Source: an uncultured Pelagibacteraceae bacterium (lineage in GTDB: Bacteria; Pseudomonadota; Alphaproteobacteria; Pelagibacterales; Pelagibacteraceae). From it: 64,000 bases of DNA. The notes beneath the pieces are model-generated. The model saw only the letters and a list, made by a program, of their open reading frames with translations, was not told the origin of the DNA and did no database searches. The DNA is taken from positions 108,903-172,902 of the forward strand of contig CACLEJ010000001.1 in the NCBI GenBank assembly GCA_902605865.1, in the 5' to 3' direction. The position numbers and the translations under genes were made by a program. Shown piece by piece: positions 27,967 through 35,139 of the stretch. The first letter of the stretch is position 1, and every line of letters starts with the position of its first letter.

Positions 27967-28391
27967 TGTTTAATATTTTTAAAAAAGAAGAGACTGAAAT
28001 AGAAAATAATCATCCATCAATAATGGCGGTAGCTTGTTTGTTAATTCATTCAGCTAGAATTGACGAAAATTATACAAGTAAAGAAAAAAAAATTATTAAA
28101 GAGGCAATTGTTGAGATGGGAGCTGAAACTAAAGAAATTGATAAAATACTGGAAGATGCTGAAGAAAAAGAAAAAGATTCAAATCAAATACTTGATTTTA
28201 CTAGAGAAGTTAAAAATATTAATGAAGGAGATAAAAAAATTATAATTGAGGCGTTATGGGATATTATATATTCAGATGAAGATGCAGATATTTATGAAAC
28301 TAATCTTATGAGAAGATTATCAGGTTTGCTTTATCTAGATCCAAAAGTAGTGGGTGATATTAAAGAGAAAGTTCGACAAAAAAAAACATGA
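27966..28391 (+). CDS. TerB-like helical protein
   Basis: A 141-residue, all-helical acidic protein resembling the tellurite-resistance TerB / DUF533-like fold. It has [33 protein letters not shown] at the N-terminus and the second repeat [34 protein letters not shown]. TerB domains bind metal ions through acidic residues between helices; the DEDAD cluster would fit. The role in this neighbourhood is unknown, and tellurite resistance is not implied. The gene is coupled to both neighbours (TAATG with the helicase, ATGA with ferredoxin). In many alphaproteobacteria an S4-domain gene occupies this place. Confidence 0.75.
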   Translation: MFNIFKKEETEIENNHPSIMAVACLLIHSARIDENYTSKEKKIIKEAIVEMGAETKEIDKILEDAEEKEKDSNQILDFTREVKNINEGDKKIIIEALWDIIYSDEDADIYETNLMRRLSGLLYLDPKVVGDIKEKVRQKKT

Positions 28392-28717
28392 CATATTTAG
28401 TAAATGATAAATGCATCAAATGTAAATTGATGGATTGTGTTGAAGTATGTCCAGTGGATTGCTTTTATGAGGGGAAAAATATGCTTGTAATTAAACCCGA
28501 TGAGTGTATAGATTGTGGCGTTTGTGAACCAGAATGTCCGGTAGACGCCATAATATCAGATAATGAGGATAAAGAAGGAAAATGGATGGAAGTAAATAAA
28601 AAGTATGCGGATATATGGCCTAACATAAATGAAAAAAAAGATCCTCCTACGGATCATGAACAATTTAAAGACGTAAAAGAAAAATATGAAAAATATTTTA
28701 AAGAAAATCTTGAGTAA
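28388..28717 (+). CDS. fdxA: 7Fe ferredoxin (3Fe-4S/4Fe-4S)
   Basis: A 109-residue low-potential ferredoxin of the FdxA type. Cysteines 9, 17 and 21 (with P22) fit the 3Fe-4S pattern. C40, C43, C46 and C50 ([12 protein letters not shown]) fit the 4Fe-4S set, with C12 and C25 in addition. The C-terminal tail ([17 protein letters not shown]) is also typical of alphaproteobacterial FdxA. It transfers single electrons in the cytoplasm; the partner is not known. It overlaps the TerB gene by ATGA, and the CarD gene starts inside its last 32 bases. Confidence 0.95.
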   Translation: MTYLVNDKCIKCKLMDCVEVCPVDCFYEGKNMLVIKPDECIDCGVCEPECPVDAIISDNEDKEGKWMEVNKKYADIWPNINEKKDPPTDHEQFKDVKEKYEKYFKENLE

Positions 28718-29510
28718 AAAAAAGACAAAAAAAGTTATAAAAAAAAAGACAAAAAATTTAAGAAAGACTAACAAATCAAAAAAGATTATTAAATCTGAAA
28801 AGGTTAAAAAAATAATTAACAGTAAAATTCCTAAAAAAACCAAAGAACAAAAAAAAAAGGTTAAAATTGAGGTTAAGTCTGATAACTTAAGAATTCCAAA
28901 AAATAATGAGCTAAAACCTGAGATTAAAAAGGTAAAAAAACAAGAAACTGAAAAAAGAATATTTAAAGTTAAAGATTATGTTGTATATCCAAAACATGGT
29001 GTCGGACAAATAACTGAAACTAAAAAAATTAATATAGGTGGTATTGACGTAGAAACTTACATTTTAAAGTTTGAAAAAGATAAAGCCAACGGAATGGTTC
29101 CAGTTAACAAACAGTCACATTTGAGACCTTTGGCAACGATAAATCAAATAAATAAATGTGTAAGTATATTAAAAAGTAAACCAAAAATAAAACGTTCAAT
29201 GTGGAGTCGAAGGGCTCAAGAATACGAGGCTAAAATTTCCTCAGGCAAGATTTATGATTTAGCAGAAGTTGTAAGAGATCTAAACAAAGGGGACGACATT
29301 ATGGTAGATCAATCTTACAGTGAAAGACAACTTTTTGAAAAAGCATACGATAGACTATTAACAGAATTTCAAATTGTAATGAATTCAAGTATTGAAGACG
29401 CTCAGAAAAAACTTGATAAAGCCTTAAAAAGAAATTTAGAAAAACAAACTCAAAAGTTAGAAGAAAAATCAGAAAGTGAAGAAATCGTTAATCAAGAAGA
29501 AACAGAATAA
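28686..29510 (+). CDS. carD: CarD-family RNA polymerase-binding regulator with a lysine-rich N-terminal tail
   Basis: A 274-residue protein. Residues 1-90 are a low-complexity tail with 36 lysines. Residues 92-150 are a CarD/TRCF-type RNA-polymerase interaction domain ([33 protein letters not shown]). The rest is the helical DNA-contacting domain with [29 protein letters not shown] and [16 protein letters not shown]. The protein ends in an acidic tail. CarD/CdnL proteins stabilise open complexes, especially at rRNA promoters. The ATG at 28686 lies inside fdxA; a TTG at 28710 would remove eight residues but keep the tail. The tail is longer than in the usual roughly 170-190-residue homologues. 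Confidence 0.9.
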   Translation: MKNILKKILSKKKTKKVIKKKTKNLRKTNKSKKIIKSEKVKKIINSKIPKKTKEQKKKVKIEVKSDNLRIPKNNELKPEIKKVKKQETEKRIFKVKDYVVYPKHGVGQITETKKINIGGIDVETYILKFEKDKANGMVPVNKQSHLRPLATINQINKCVSILKSKPKIKRSMWSRRAQEYEAKISSGKIYDLAEVVRDLNKGDDIMVDQSYSERQLFEKAYDRLLTEFQIVMNSSIEDAQKKLDKALKRNLEKQTQKLEEKSESEEIVNQEETE

Positions 29511-29546
29511 AAAAAACGCTTCCCACGCAAACGCCATGAGAAGCGT
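29511..29546 (-). terminator. Rho-independent terminator of the lysine-rich peptide gene
   Basis: On the minus strand, ACGCTTCTCATG and CGTGGGAAGCGT pair over 12 bp (two G-U) around the loop GCGTTTG, followed by six U and UAUUC. The G-U pairs favour folding on this strand. It lies 24 bp past the small gene's stop and also separates it from convergent carD. Confidence 0.85.
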
Positions 29547-29569
29547 AATCAATTAAAAAGAATACTAAA

Positions 29570-29653
29570 CTATCTTCTTTTCTTCTTCTTAGCTTTTTTC
29601 TTAGCTTTTTTCTTAGTTTTCTTTTTAGCAGCTTTCTTTTTTCTTTTAGCCAT
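29570..29653 (-). CDS. 27-residue lysine-rich basic peptide
   Basis: A very short ORF that reads MAKRKKKAAKKK and continues with AKKKAKKKA repeats to KKKKRR. Of 27 residues 17 are Lys, 3 Arg and 5 Ala. There is a strong Shine-Dalgarno sequence (GGGAG, six bases before the ATG), its own terminator just downstream and a perfect hairpin just upstream, so it is a free-standing gene. Composition resembles the tails of histone H1 and of bacterial H1-like proteins. DNA or RNA binding is a reasonable inference, but no fold is recognisable. It is convergent with carD, which itself has a lysine-rich tail. Confidence 0.7.
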   Translation of the reverse strand: MAKRKKKAAKKKTKKKAKKKAKKKKRR

Positions 29654-29674
29654 CTTTAGCTCCCTTTTTTTATA

Positions 29675-29695
29675 AACGAATCTTTATGATTCGTT
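29675..29695 (-). promoter_or_regulatory. Perfect inverted repeat upstream of the lysine-rich peptide gene
   Basis: AACGAATC-(5)-GATTCGTT has 8-bp perfect arms, 21 bases before the ATG and close to its GGGAG ribosome site. It could be an operator or a 5'-leader hairpin. No U-run follows on the minus strand, so it does not look like a terminator for the upstream acyl-CoA synthetase gene. The rest of 29696-29838 is poly-A/poly-T-rich spacer in which I see nothing else. Confidence 0.45.
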
Positions 29696-29838
29696 AATAA
29701 CTAATTTTTATTTTTTTTGAATAGTTATGTCAAACATATAATTTTTTGAAAAAATTAAAAAAAAATTATTTTTTTTTATTTTTTGTTCAATCTAAAAAGT
29801 TAACTAAATCGCTATTAATAAAGTGTTTTTAAAAAATT

Positions 29839-31539
29839 TTAATAAAGTTTTTCAAATTCTTTTTTATATTTTTGAACAATTTTGTATCTTTTAAGTTTTA
29901 AAGTTGGAGTTAGCATTCCATTTTCAATCGAAAATTTTTCATTAATAATAAAAAATTTTTTTATATTTTCAATTTTAGAAAGGTTTTTATTTAAATTTTC
30001 TAATTCTTTTTCTATTTTATCTTTTTGTACATTTGAATGCTCCTCAGATAAAACTAATAAAGCAACTAAATATGGTTTATTATCTCCATAAACAATAGAT
30101 TGATCAATAAATTTGGAGTTTGATAACTCGTTTTCAATTTTAACAGGAGAAATATTTTCACCACCAGGTGTAATCAAAATATCTTTTTTTCTATCAGTAA
30201 TTTTTAAATAACCATTTTCAAAAATTCCAATATCGCCTGTATGTAACCAACCATCCTTTAAAACTTTATTAGTTTCTTCTTCATTATTCCAATAACCTAA
30301 CATTACATTTTCACCTTTAACTAAAATTTCCCCATCTAATTCTATTTTTACTTCATTACCTTTAAACGGTGGTCCCACAGTCTCAACTCTAATATCATCA
30401 ATTGGGTTACAACTCACAACTGGAGAGGTCTCAGTTAGTCCATAACCTTGTAACGTAGGAAGACCAATAGCATTTAAAAAAATACCAACTTCTTTATCAA
30501 GCGCTCCACCGCCAGAAACGAAAGTTTTAAGCTCGCCTCCAAATTGACTTTTGATCTTTTTTCTTACAATTTTTTCTAAAATAATATCAATTAATTTTTC
30601 TAAAATTGTTAAAGGTTGTTTATTTATCTTTTTGGTTCCTAGTTCTAACATTTTTAATATTAGTTTTTTCTTTAATCCTGTTGCTTTGTTAAAACTTGCA
30701 TTAATCTTTTGAAATAAATTTTGGTAAAACCTAGGCACTGCAGTCATCAGTTGAGGTTTACAATCATTCATATTTTTAATCAATTTTTCAATACTTTCTG
30801 CATAGAATATTTTTGCTCCAACACTTATTTGAACAAATTGAACAGTGTGCTCATAAGAATGTGAAAGAGGTAACCAAGTCAAGAATCTAGTCTGATATGT
30901 TAGCAAAGGTTTTAATATATCGAGTGCACCATCACAATTATTTAAAATTCCACCATGACTTAAGATTACACCTTTTGGATTACCTTGCGTTCCTGAAGTA
31001 TAAATAATACAAGCTGGATCATTTCTGTTAATTGATAAGTTTGGGACACTTAAATCTTGATAATCTAAATTAGAAAATAATTTATTAACATTAATATAAG
31101 TTTCGGAATTTATGTCTAATTCTTCAAATGAAAATATTTTAACAACAAAACTTTTTCTTTTTATAATTTCTTTTACTTTATTAAATTGTTCTTGATTAGA
31201 AACAAAGATTAATTTTGGATTACAATTTTCAATTATATATTCATAATCCATCTCTGCATAAGTTGTATAGGCTGGAACAGTAATAGCTTCTGATAACATT
31301 ACTGAAAGATCAGTTATAAACCACTCTGGTCTATTTTCAGATATTAATAAACATCTATCACCTTTATTTACATATTTTTTAATTTCTAACGAAAGTTTTT
31401 TAATTGATTGGAATGTTTTTTCCCATGTAAAACAATTACTGGCGTCTTTTAAGGATGTTAAAAGAATATTGTTTTTTTTTTGTTTTTTATAATTGATAAA
31501 AAATAGTTCAACTAAATTATTAATGTTTTGTGTACTCAT
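29839..31539 (-). CDS. Long-chain fatty acyl-CoA synthetase (AMP-forming)
   Basis: A 566-residue acyl-adenylate ligase of the long-chain (COG1022-like) type. It contains the P-loop IYTSGTQGNPKGVILSH (about residue 178), LPLSHSYEHT, the A5 motif GYGLTETSPVVSCNP, and the A7/A8 region LHTGDIGIFENGYLKITDRKKDILITPGGENISP. It activates fatty acids with ATP and CoA for lipid synthesis or beta-oxidation. Compared with bacterial FAA1-like enzymes (around 600) it is slightly short at the C-terminus. It is a stand-alone gene downstream of tRNA-Leu on the same strand. Chain-length preference cannot be read from sequence. Confidence 0.9.
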   Translation of the reverse strand: MSTQNINNLVELFFINYKKQKKNNILLTSLKDASNCFTWEKTFQSIKKLSLEIKKYVNKGDRCLLISENRPEWFITDLSVMLSEAITVPAYTTYAEMDYEYIIENCNPKLIFVSNQEQFNKVKEIIKRKSFVVKIFSFEELDINSETYINVNKLFSNLDYQDLSVPNLSINRNDPACIIYTSGTQGNPKGVILSHGGILNNCDGALDILKPLLTYQTRFLTWLPLSHSYEHTVQFVQISVGAKIFYAESIEKLIKNMNDCKPQLMTAVPRFYQNLFQKINASFNKATGLKKKLILKMLELGTKKINKQPLTILEKLIDIILEKIVRKKIKSQFGGELKTFVSGGGALDKEVGIFLNAIGLPTLQGYGLTETSPVVSCNPIDDIRVETVGPPFKGNEVKIELDGEILVKGENVMLGYWNNEEETNKVLKDGWLHTGDIGIFENGYLKITDRKKDILITPGGENISPVKIENELSNSKFIDQSIVYGDNKPYLVALLVLSEEHSNVQKDKIEKELENLNKNLSKIENIKKFFIINEKFSIENGMLTPTLKLKRYKIVQKYKKEFEKLY

Positions 31540-31546
31540 AAATTCT

Positions 31547-31633
31547 TGGTGGGCAAAGAGAGAATCGAACTCTCACAGTATTGCTACTATTGGATTTTGA
31601 GTCCAACGCGTCTACCAGTTCCGCCATTCGCCC
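31547..31633 (-). tRNA. tRNA-Leu (anticodon CAA)
   Basis: An 87-base class II tRNA on the minus strand. It has acceptor GGGCGAA/TTTGCCC, anticodon stem TTGGA/TCCAA around CTCAAAA (anticodon CAA), a long variable arm (about 13 nt), T arm GAGAG-TTCGATT-CTCTC, discriminator A and an encoded CCA. It reads UUG codons. It lies between the acyl-CoA synthetase gene and the divergent DedA gene. Confidence 0.95.
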
Positions 31634-31690
31634 AAAGCTTTGCATATTTTAACTAATAGTATTAAATCATTTATTATATTAAAAGAAAAT

Positions 31691-32299
31691 ATGTTTAAAG
31701 AACTGTACAATAAAACTATTAAACTAGCAGGTCATAAAAGATCCAAATATATTTTGGGATTTATATCTTTTATTGAAAGTTTTATATTCCCAATACCACC
31801 TGATGTTTTGATAATTCCTATGACAATAGCTCGAAAAAATGAATGGATTAGAATTGCATTAATTGCAACTATAGGATCTGTTTTGGGAGCTTGCCTTGGG
31901 TATTTTATAGGTTATGTTTTCTTTAACGAAATTGGCCTTAAAATTTTTGAGATTTATGGTGTTGATGATACCTCATTTTTAAAAGATAAAGTGTCTTCAG
32001 AAGGTGGTGTTATAGCCTGGATAACTCTCCTGGCAATTGCTGGCTTTTCACCAGTCCCTTTTAAGTTACTCACAATCACTAGTGGTTTTATAAACTTTAA
32101 TATTTTGTATTTTATTATCATTTCACTAGTAACGAGAGGTTCGCGTTTTTTTTTAATAGCATTTTTAGTTGGAAACTTTGGACCTACAATGAAAAAAGTT
32201 ATTGAAAAAAAACTTCTTAAGTTCTCGATCTTTTTATCGATTATTCTAATTATTTTTGCTTATTTTATATATAAATTTTTAAATAATTTTATTAATTAA
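31691..32299 (+). CDS. DedA/YqaA-family membrane protein
   Basis: A 202-residue inner-membrane protein of the SNARE-associated/DedA superfamily, closest in look to the YqaA group. It has an amphipathic start (MFKELYNKTIKLA), then FISFIESFIFPIPPDVLIIP with the family's ExxxxPxPPE-like reentrant loop, GSVLGACLGYFIGY, and the second loop AIAGFSPVPFKLLTITSGF followed by a TRGSRFF arginine motif. Relatives include undecaprenyl-phosphate or lipid flippases and scramblases. I place the start at ATG 31691; the longer frame begins at TTG 31640 only seven bases from the tRNA and adds an unrelated N-terminus. It is first in a dedA-dsbB-coq7 run. Confidence 0.85.
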   Translation: MFKELYNKTIKLAGHKRSKYILGFISFIESFIFPIPPDVLIIPMTIARKNEWIRIALIATIGSVLGACLGYFIGYVFFNEIGLKIFEIYGVDDTSFLKDKVSSEGGVIAWITLLAIAGFSPVPFKLLTITSGFINFNILYFIIISLVTRGSRFFLIAFLVGNFGPTMKKVIEKKLLKFSIFLSIILIIFAYFIYKFLNNFIN

Positions 32300-32301
32300 A
32301 T

Positions 32302-32781
32302 ATGATCCTATTTCCTAATAGAAAAAATTTTTATTTAATTATTTTATCTATCTCATTAATTTCAATAATTTCAGCTTTATACATTGAGTATATATTGCAG
32401 TATCAACCATGTAAGTTATGTATTTATCAAAGGTTACCTTACCTAGCTGCAATATTTGTAAGCTTTATCGGGTTTAATTATTCGAATAATGATCAAATTT
32501 TAATAGTTACAATTATGATATTTGCTTTGAGTGCTATACTATCTGGGTATCATTTTGGAATTGAGAATAGTATATTTGATGAGCTATCAGCCTGTACAAA
32601 TGGGTCATCAGATATTTTAAATAAATCGAAATTATTAGAGTCTCTTAACAAGGCTATGCCTGTTAACTGTAAAGATGCTACTTTTGAAATTCTTGGAATT
32701 TCACTAGCGGCAATTAATACAATTTTATCAATTTTAATTGTTATTTTTTCTATTAGAACATTGGTCTATGAAAAAAACTAA
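32302..32781 (+). CDS. dsbB: Disulfide bond formation protein DsbB-like
   Basis: A 159-residue four-helix membrane protein. Its first periplasmic loop carries CKLC in YQPCKLCIYQRLPYLAA, the quinone-linked CXXC of DsbB. A second cysteine pair follows in the large loop (ACTNGSSD and VNCKDATFEILGIS). DsbB passes electrons from periplasmic DsbA to ubiquinone. No dsbA is in the window, but the neighbouring coq7 makes ubiquinone. The start lies two bases after the DedA stop. The 3' end overlaps coq7 by 14 bp. Confidence 0.9.
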   Translation: MILFPNRKNFYLIILSISLISIISALYIEYILQYQPCKLCIYQRLPYLAAIFVSFIGFNYSNNDQILIVTIMIFALSAILSGYHFGIENSIFDELSACTNGSSDILNKSKLLESLNKAMPVNCKDATFEILGISLAAINTILSILIVIFSIRTLVYEKN

Positions 32782-33301
32782 TAAAAAAAAATTAGAAGAA
32801 TTTATAAGAGTAGATCACGCTGGAGAAAGAGGTGCAATTAAAATTTATGAGGGTCAACTGCTTGCTTTAAATACTATTGTAAAAAATGATGATTTGAAAC
32901 AAATTATTGGAGAAATGAAGAAGCATGAGGAGGAACATTCAAATTTTTTTGAGGATGAAATAGAAAAAAGAAATATCAAACCAACAAAATTACTACCATT
33001 ATGGGATTTGCTTGGACTAGGTCTTGGATTTGGTTCAACGATACTTGGAAAAAAAGCAGCGATGTTATGTACGGCCTCTGTCGAGGAGGTAATAGACGAA
33101 CATTATAAAAGCCAAATTGACCAAATAGAGGGAGATGAAAAGGATTTAAAGGAAAAAATAATAAAATTTAGACAAGACGAATTAGATCATAAAGATATAG
33201 CCTACGAGAAAGGTGCTACAAAAAAAGGTGTTTATTCAATTATGGATAAAGTAATTAAAACTGGTTCTAAGGTTGCTATAAAAATCTCTGAAAAAATTTA
33301 G
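32768..33301 (+). CDS. coq7: Demethoxyubiquinone hydroxylase (Coq7/CLK-1)
   Basis: A 177-residue di-iron monooxygenase of ubiquinone synthesis that performs the final ring hydroxylation. The N-terminal IRVDHAGERGAIKIYEGQ, then EMKKHEEEHSNFFEDEI, the CTASVEEVIDEHYKSQI helix and RQDELDHKDIAYEKGA supply the paired Glu/ExxH iron ligands of the family. It has no mitochondrial-like extension. I choose ATG 32768, which gives the conserved N-terminus; the upstream in-frame codons lie inside dsbB. It ends directly against the convergent HNH gene. Confidence 0.93.
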   Translation: MKKTNKKKLEEFIRVDHAGERGAIKIYEGQLLALNTIVKNDDLKQIIGEMKKHEEEHSNFFEDEIEKRNIKPTKLLPLWDLLGLGLGFGSTILGKKAAMLCTASVEEVIDEHYKSQIDQIEGDEKDLKEKIIKFRQDELDHKDIAYEKGATKKGVYSIMDKVIKTGSKVAIKISEKI

Positions 33302-33886
33302 TTACGGTTCAAGTTCGACATCCCAATACAAATAGTCCATCCAACTTTTATGTAAAAAGTTAGGTGGAAAATTCTTTCCATTTTTGTGAAGATCTTCTGT
33401 GGTAGGTTGAAAAGGCCATTGATTTAATGTCATACCTGAATTCTTTATTAGTCTTCCTCCCTTTTTAACATTACAGGAAGAACAAGCTGTTACAACATTA
33501 TCCCAATTAGTTTTTCCACCTTTTGATCTTGGCAGTAAGTGATCAAAGGTTAATTCATTTTTACTTCCACAATATTGGCAGCTAAACTTATCTCTTAAAA
33601 ATACGTTAAACCTTGTAAAGTTAGGATTTGATTGAGGTCTAATGTATGATTTAAGAGCAATTACACTTGGAAGTTTCATACTAAACGAGGGACTTCTGAT
33701 TTGTCTGTCGTAATAACTAACAATTGAAACTCTATCTAAGAAAACAGATTTAATTGAATCTTGCCAGCTCCATAATGAAAGTGGATAATAACTTAAAGGT
33801 CGATAATCTGCATTTAAAACTAATGCAGGACATTTTTCTAAAGAAATATTTTGATCAGAGAGCTCTCTCATAATTAAAACATACAT
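33302..33886 (-). CDS. HNH-fold endonuclease-like protein
   Basis: A 194-residue protein with a C-terminal zinc-binding HNH module: two CXXC pairs (CQYC and CSSC) around NELTFDHLLPRSKGGKTNWDNVVTA, whose DH supplies the catalytic His. The N-terminal half (VLNADYRPLSYYPLSLWSWQDSIKSVFLDRVSIVSYYD) is the conserved domain of the widespread alphaproteobacterial HNH family of unknown role. It is not associated with phage or restriction genes, so it is more likely a housekeeping nuclease. An internal ATG (MRELSD, 33871) would also be an acceptable start. It is convergent with coq7, with no gap. Confidence 0.85.
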   Translation of the reverse strand: MYVLIMRELSDQNISLEKCPALVLNADYRPLSYYPLSLWSWQDSIKSVFLDRVSIVSYYDRQIRSPSFSMKLPSVIALKSYIRPQSNPNFTRFNVFLRDKFSCQYCGSKNELTFDHLLPRSKGGKTNWDNVVTACSSCNVKKGGRLIKNSGMTLNQWPFQPTTEDLHKNGKNFPPNFLHKSWMDYLYWDVELEP

Positions 33887-33932
33887 TAAATATACTTTTA
33901 ATCAACTTTACTAATTGTATATTAAGTATTTA

Positions 33933-34589
33933 TTAATTAATTATATTTCTTTTAATAAAGTTTAATGCCGCACTTGATGCTTCCATAGGTATATGGTGAT
34001 CACAGTTTTTAATCATTAAAGTTTCAATTTTAATTTTATTTCTGATAAAAAAATCTTCAGCCTCAAGTAAATTGCTCGGGGGGACGATTGGATCATTTTC
34101 ACCATGTATCATTAAAATATTAGTTTTATTTTTAATTCTTGGAGAAAGGTCTTTCATATTTATGATTCTTCCAGAAAACCCTACAATACAACTAAATTTT
34201 TTTTCTGATGTTAGACCAACATTTAATGACATCATGCATCCTTGACTGAAACCAGAAACACAAATTTGTGAATATTCTAAATTAAAATAATTACTTACTT
34301 CTGAAATATAACTGTTTAAAACATTTTCTGCCTTTTTTGATTCTTGAAGAGTATATTCTGGATCTTCATTATTTAAATCAAACCATTGAAACCCTGTAGG
34401 ATTTATGCTGCAAACTTCATGTGCATCAGGACATAAAAAAACTGTATTTTTTAAAAATCTTTTCCAATTTAAAATTAACATGCTTATATCTTTACCGTCA
34501 CCCCCATATCCATGGAGTAAAATTACTGCACTTTTTATCTGCTCATTATTTTCTGGATTTATTATTGTTGTATTTAACGAAAATTTCAT
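33933..34589 (-). CDS. Phospholipase/carboxylesterase-type alpha/beta hydrolase
   Basis: A 218-residue hydrolase of the carboxylesterase/acyl-protein-thioesterase family. The oxyanion loop is VILLHGYGGDGKDI, the nucleophile elbow is VSGFSQGCMM, the acid is in IHGENDPIVPP, and the base His lies in KNCDHHIPMEA. It is expected to cleave short-chain carboxyl esters or lysolipids in the cytoplasm. I use the ATG at 34589 because it overlaps the TGA of the upstream tlpA gene (ATGA) and gives the usual family N-terminus. The longer frame adds six residues. Confidence 0.86.
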   Translation of the reverse strand: MKFSLNTTIINPENNEQIKSAVILLHGYGGDGKDISMLILNWKRFLKNTVFLCPDAHEVCSINPTGFQWFDLNNEDPEYTLQESKKAENVLNSYISEVSNYFNLEYSQICVSGFSQGCMMSLNVGLTSEKKFSCIVGFSGRIINMKDLSPRIKNKTNILMIHGENDPIVPPSNLLEAEDFFIRNKIKIETLMIKNCDHHIPMEASSAALNFIKRNIIN

Positions 34590-35116
34590 AAAATTTTTGG
34601 TAACCAATCAAGTAAAGATTGATCATTAAATTCAATATACCCAACAATTCTCCCAACTTCAAAACCATTTCGGTCTATTAAAATTGTTGTTGGTAATCCT
34701 CTTAGTTTAAACAACTGTGAAAACTCTGGCCCAGATCCTGTAAATATATCTAAATTTTTAATTTTGATTTCATCAAAAAATTCTTTTGATTTTTTATAGC
34801 TTTCGCCACCGATATTAATTGGAATAATATTAATATTTTTAAATTCATTTAAAGTTTTAAGTTTATCCAAAGATGGCATCTCTTTTTTACAAGGAGCACA
34901 CCAAGTGGCCCAAAAATTTATTATTAATGGGTATGATTTATAATCATTTAAACTTACTTTTTGGCCATCAGATTTAATAAATTCTATATTTTCAATTTTT
35001 TTCTTGTCTTTATGTACTATAAGATTCTTAATTTCTGGACGCTCTATTGAATATGAGACGCTAGATGATATTAAGTAAAATATTATTATAAGATAATTAA
35101 AAAAAATGATTTTCAT
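34586..35116 (-). CDS. tlpA: TlpA/ResA-like thioredoxin-fold protein
   Basis: A 176-residue envelope thioredoxin with an N-terminal hydrophobic anchor or signal (residues 3-22). A TlpA-type domain follows, with the active site WCAPC (72-76) in LIINFWATWCAPCKKEMP, and the cis-proline segment RGLPTTILIDRNG. Such proteins reduce disulphides in the periplasm, often for cytochrome maturation. The placement beside argH in the opposite direction is common in alphaproteobacteria. It is coupled to the esterase gene by ATGA. Only 23 bp separate it from argH, so the promoters overlap. Confidence 0.9.
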   Translation of the reverse strand: MKIIFFNYLIIIFYLISSSVSYSIERPEIKNLIVHKDKKKIENIEFIKSDGQKVSLNDYKSYPLIINFWATWCAPCKKEMPSLDKLKTLNEFKNINIIPINIGGESYKKSKEFFDEIKIKNLDIFTGSGPEFSQLFKLRGLPTTILIDRNGFEVGRIVGYIEFNDQSLLDWLPKIL

Positions 35117-35139
35117 AAAATCTGCAACAATTAAATATC

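Noticed and set aside
27966..28391. Tellurite-resistance island
   Set aside because: Only a single TerB-like domain gene is present, with no other ter genes; it is in a conserved housekeeping cluster.
28556..28843. 95-codon frame on the minus strand opposite fdxA-carD
   Set aside because: It is the Phe/Ile-rich mirror of the lysine-rich carD tail, with no family features and no ribosome site.
29696..29838. Poly-A/poly-T tracts as possible regulatory RNA
   Set aside because: Homopolymer-rich spacer is expected at this base composition; no stable pairing beyond the noted 29675-29695 repeat.
31547..31690. tRNA-Leu as an integration (attachment) site
   Set aside because: No integrase and no duplicated tRNA 3' end is visible on either side; both flanks carry ordinary genes.
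33302..33886. HNH gene as part of a mobile element or defence island
   Set aside because: No integrase, phage or restriction partner nearby, base composition equals neighbours, and the family is widespread in alphaproteobacteria as a single chromosomal gene.
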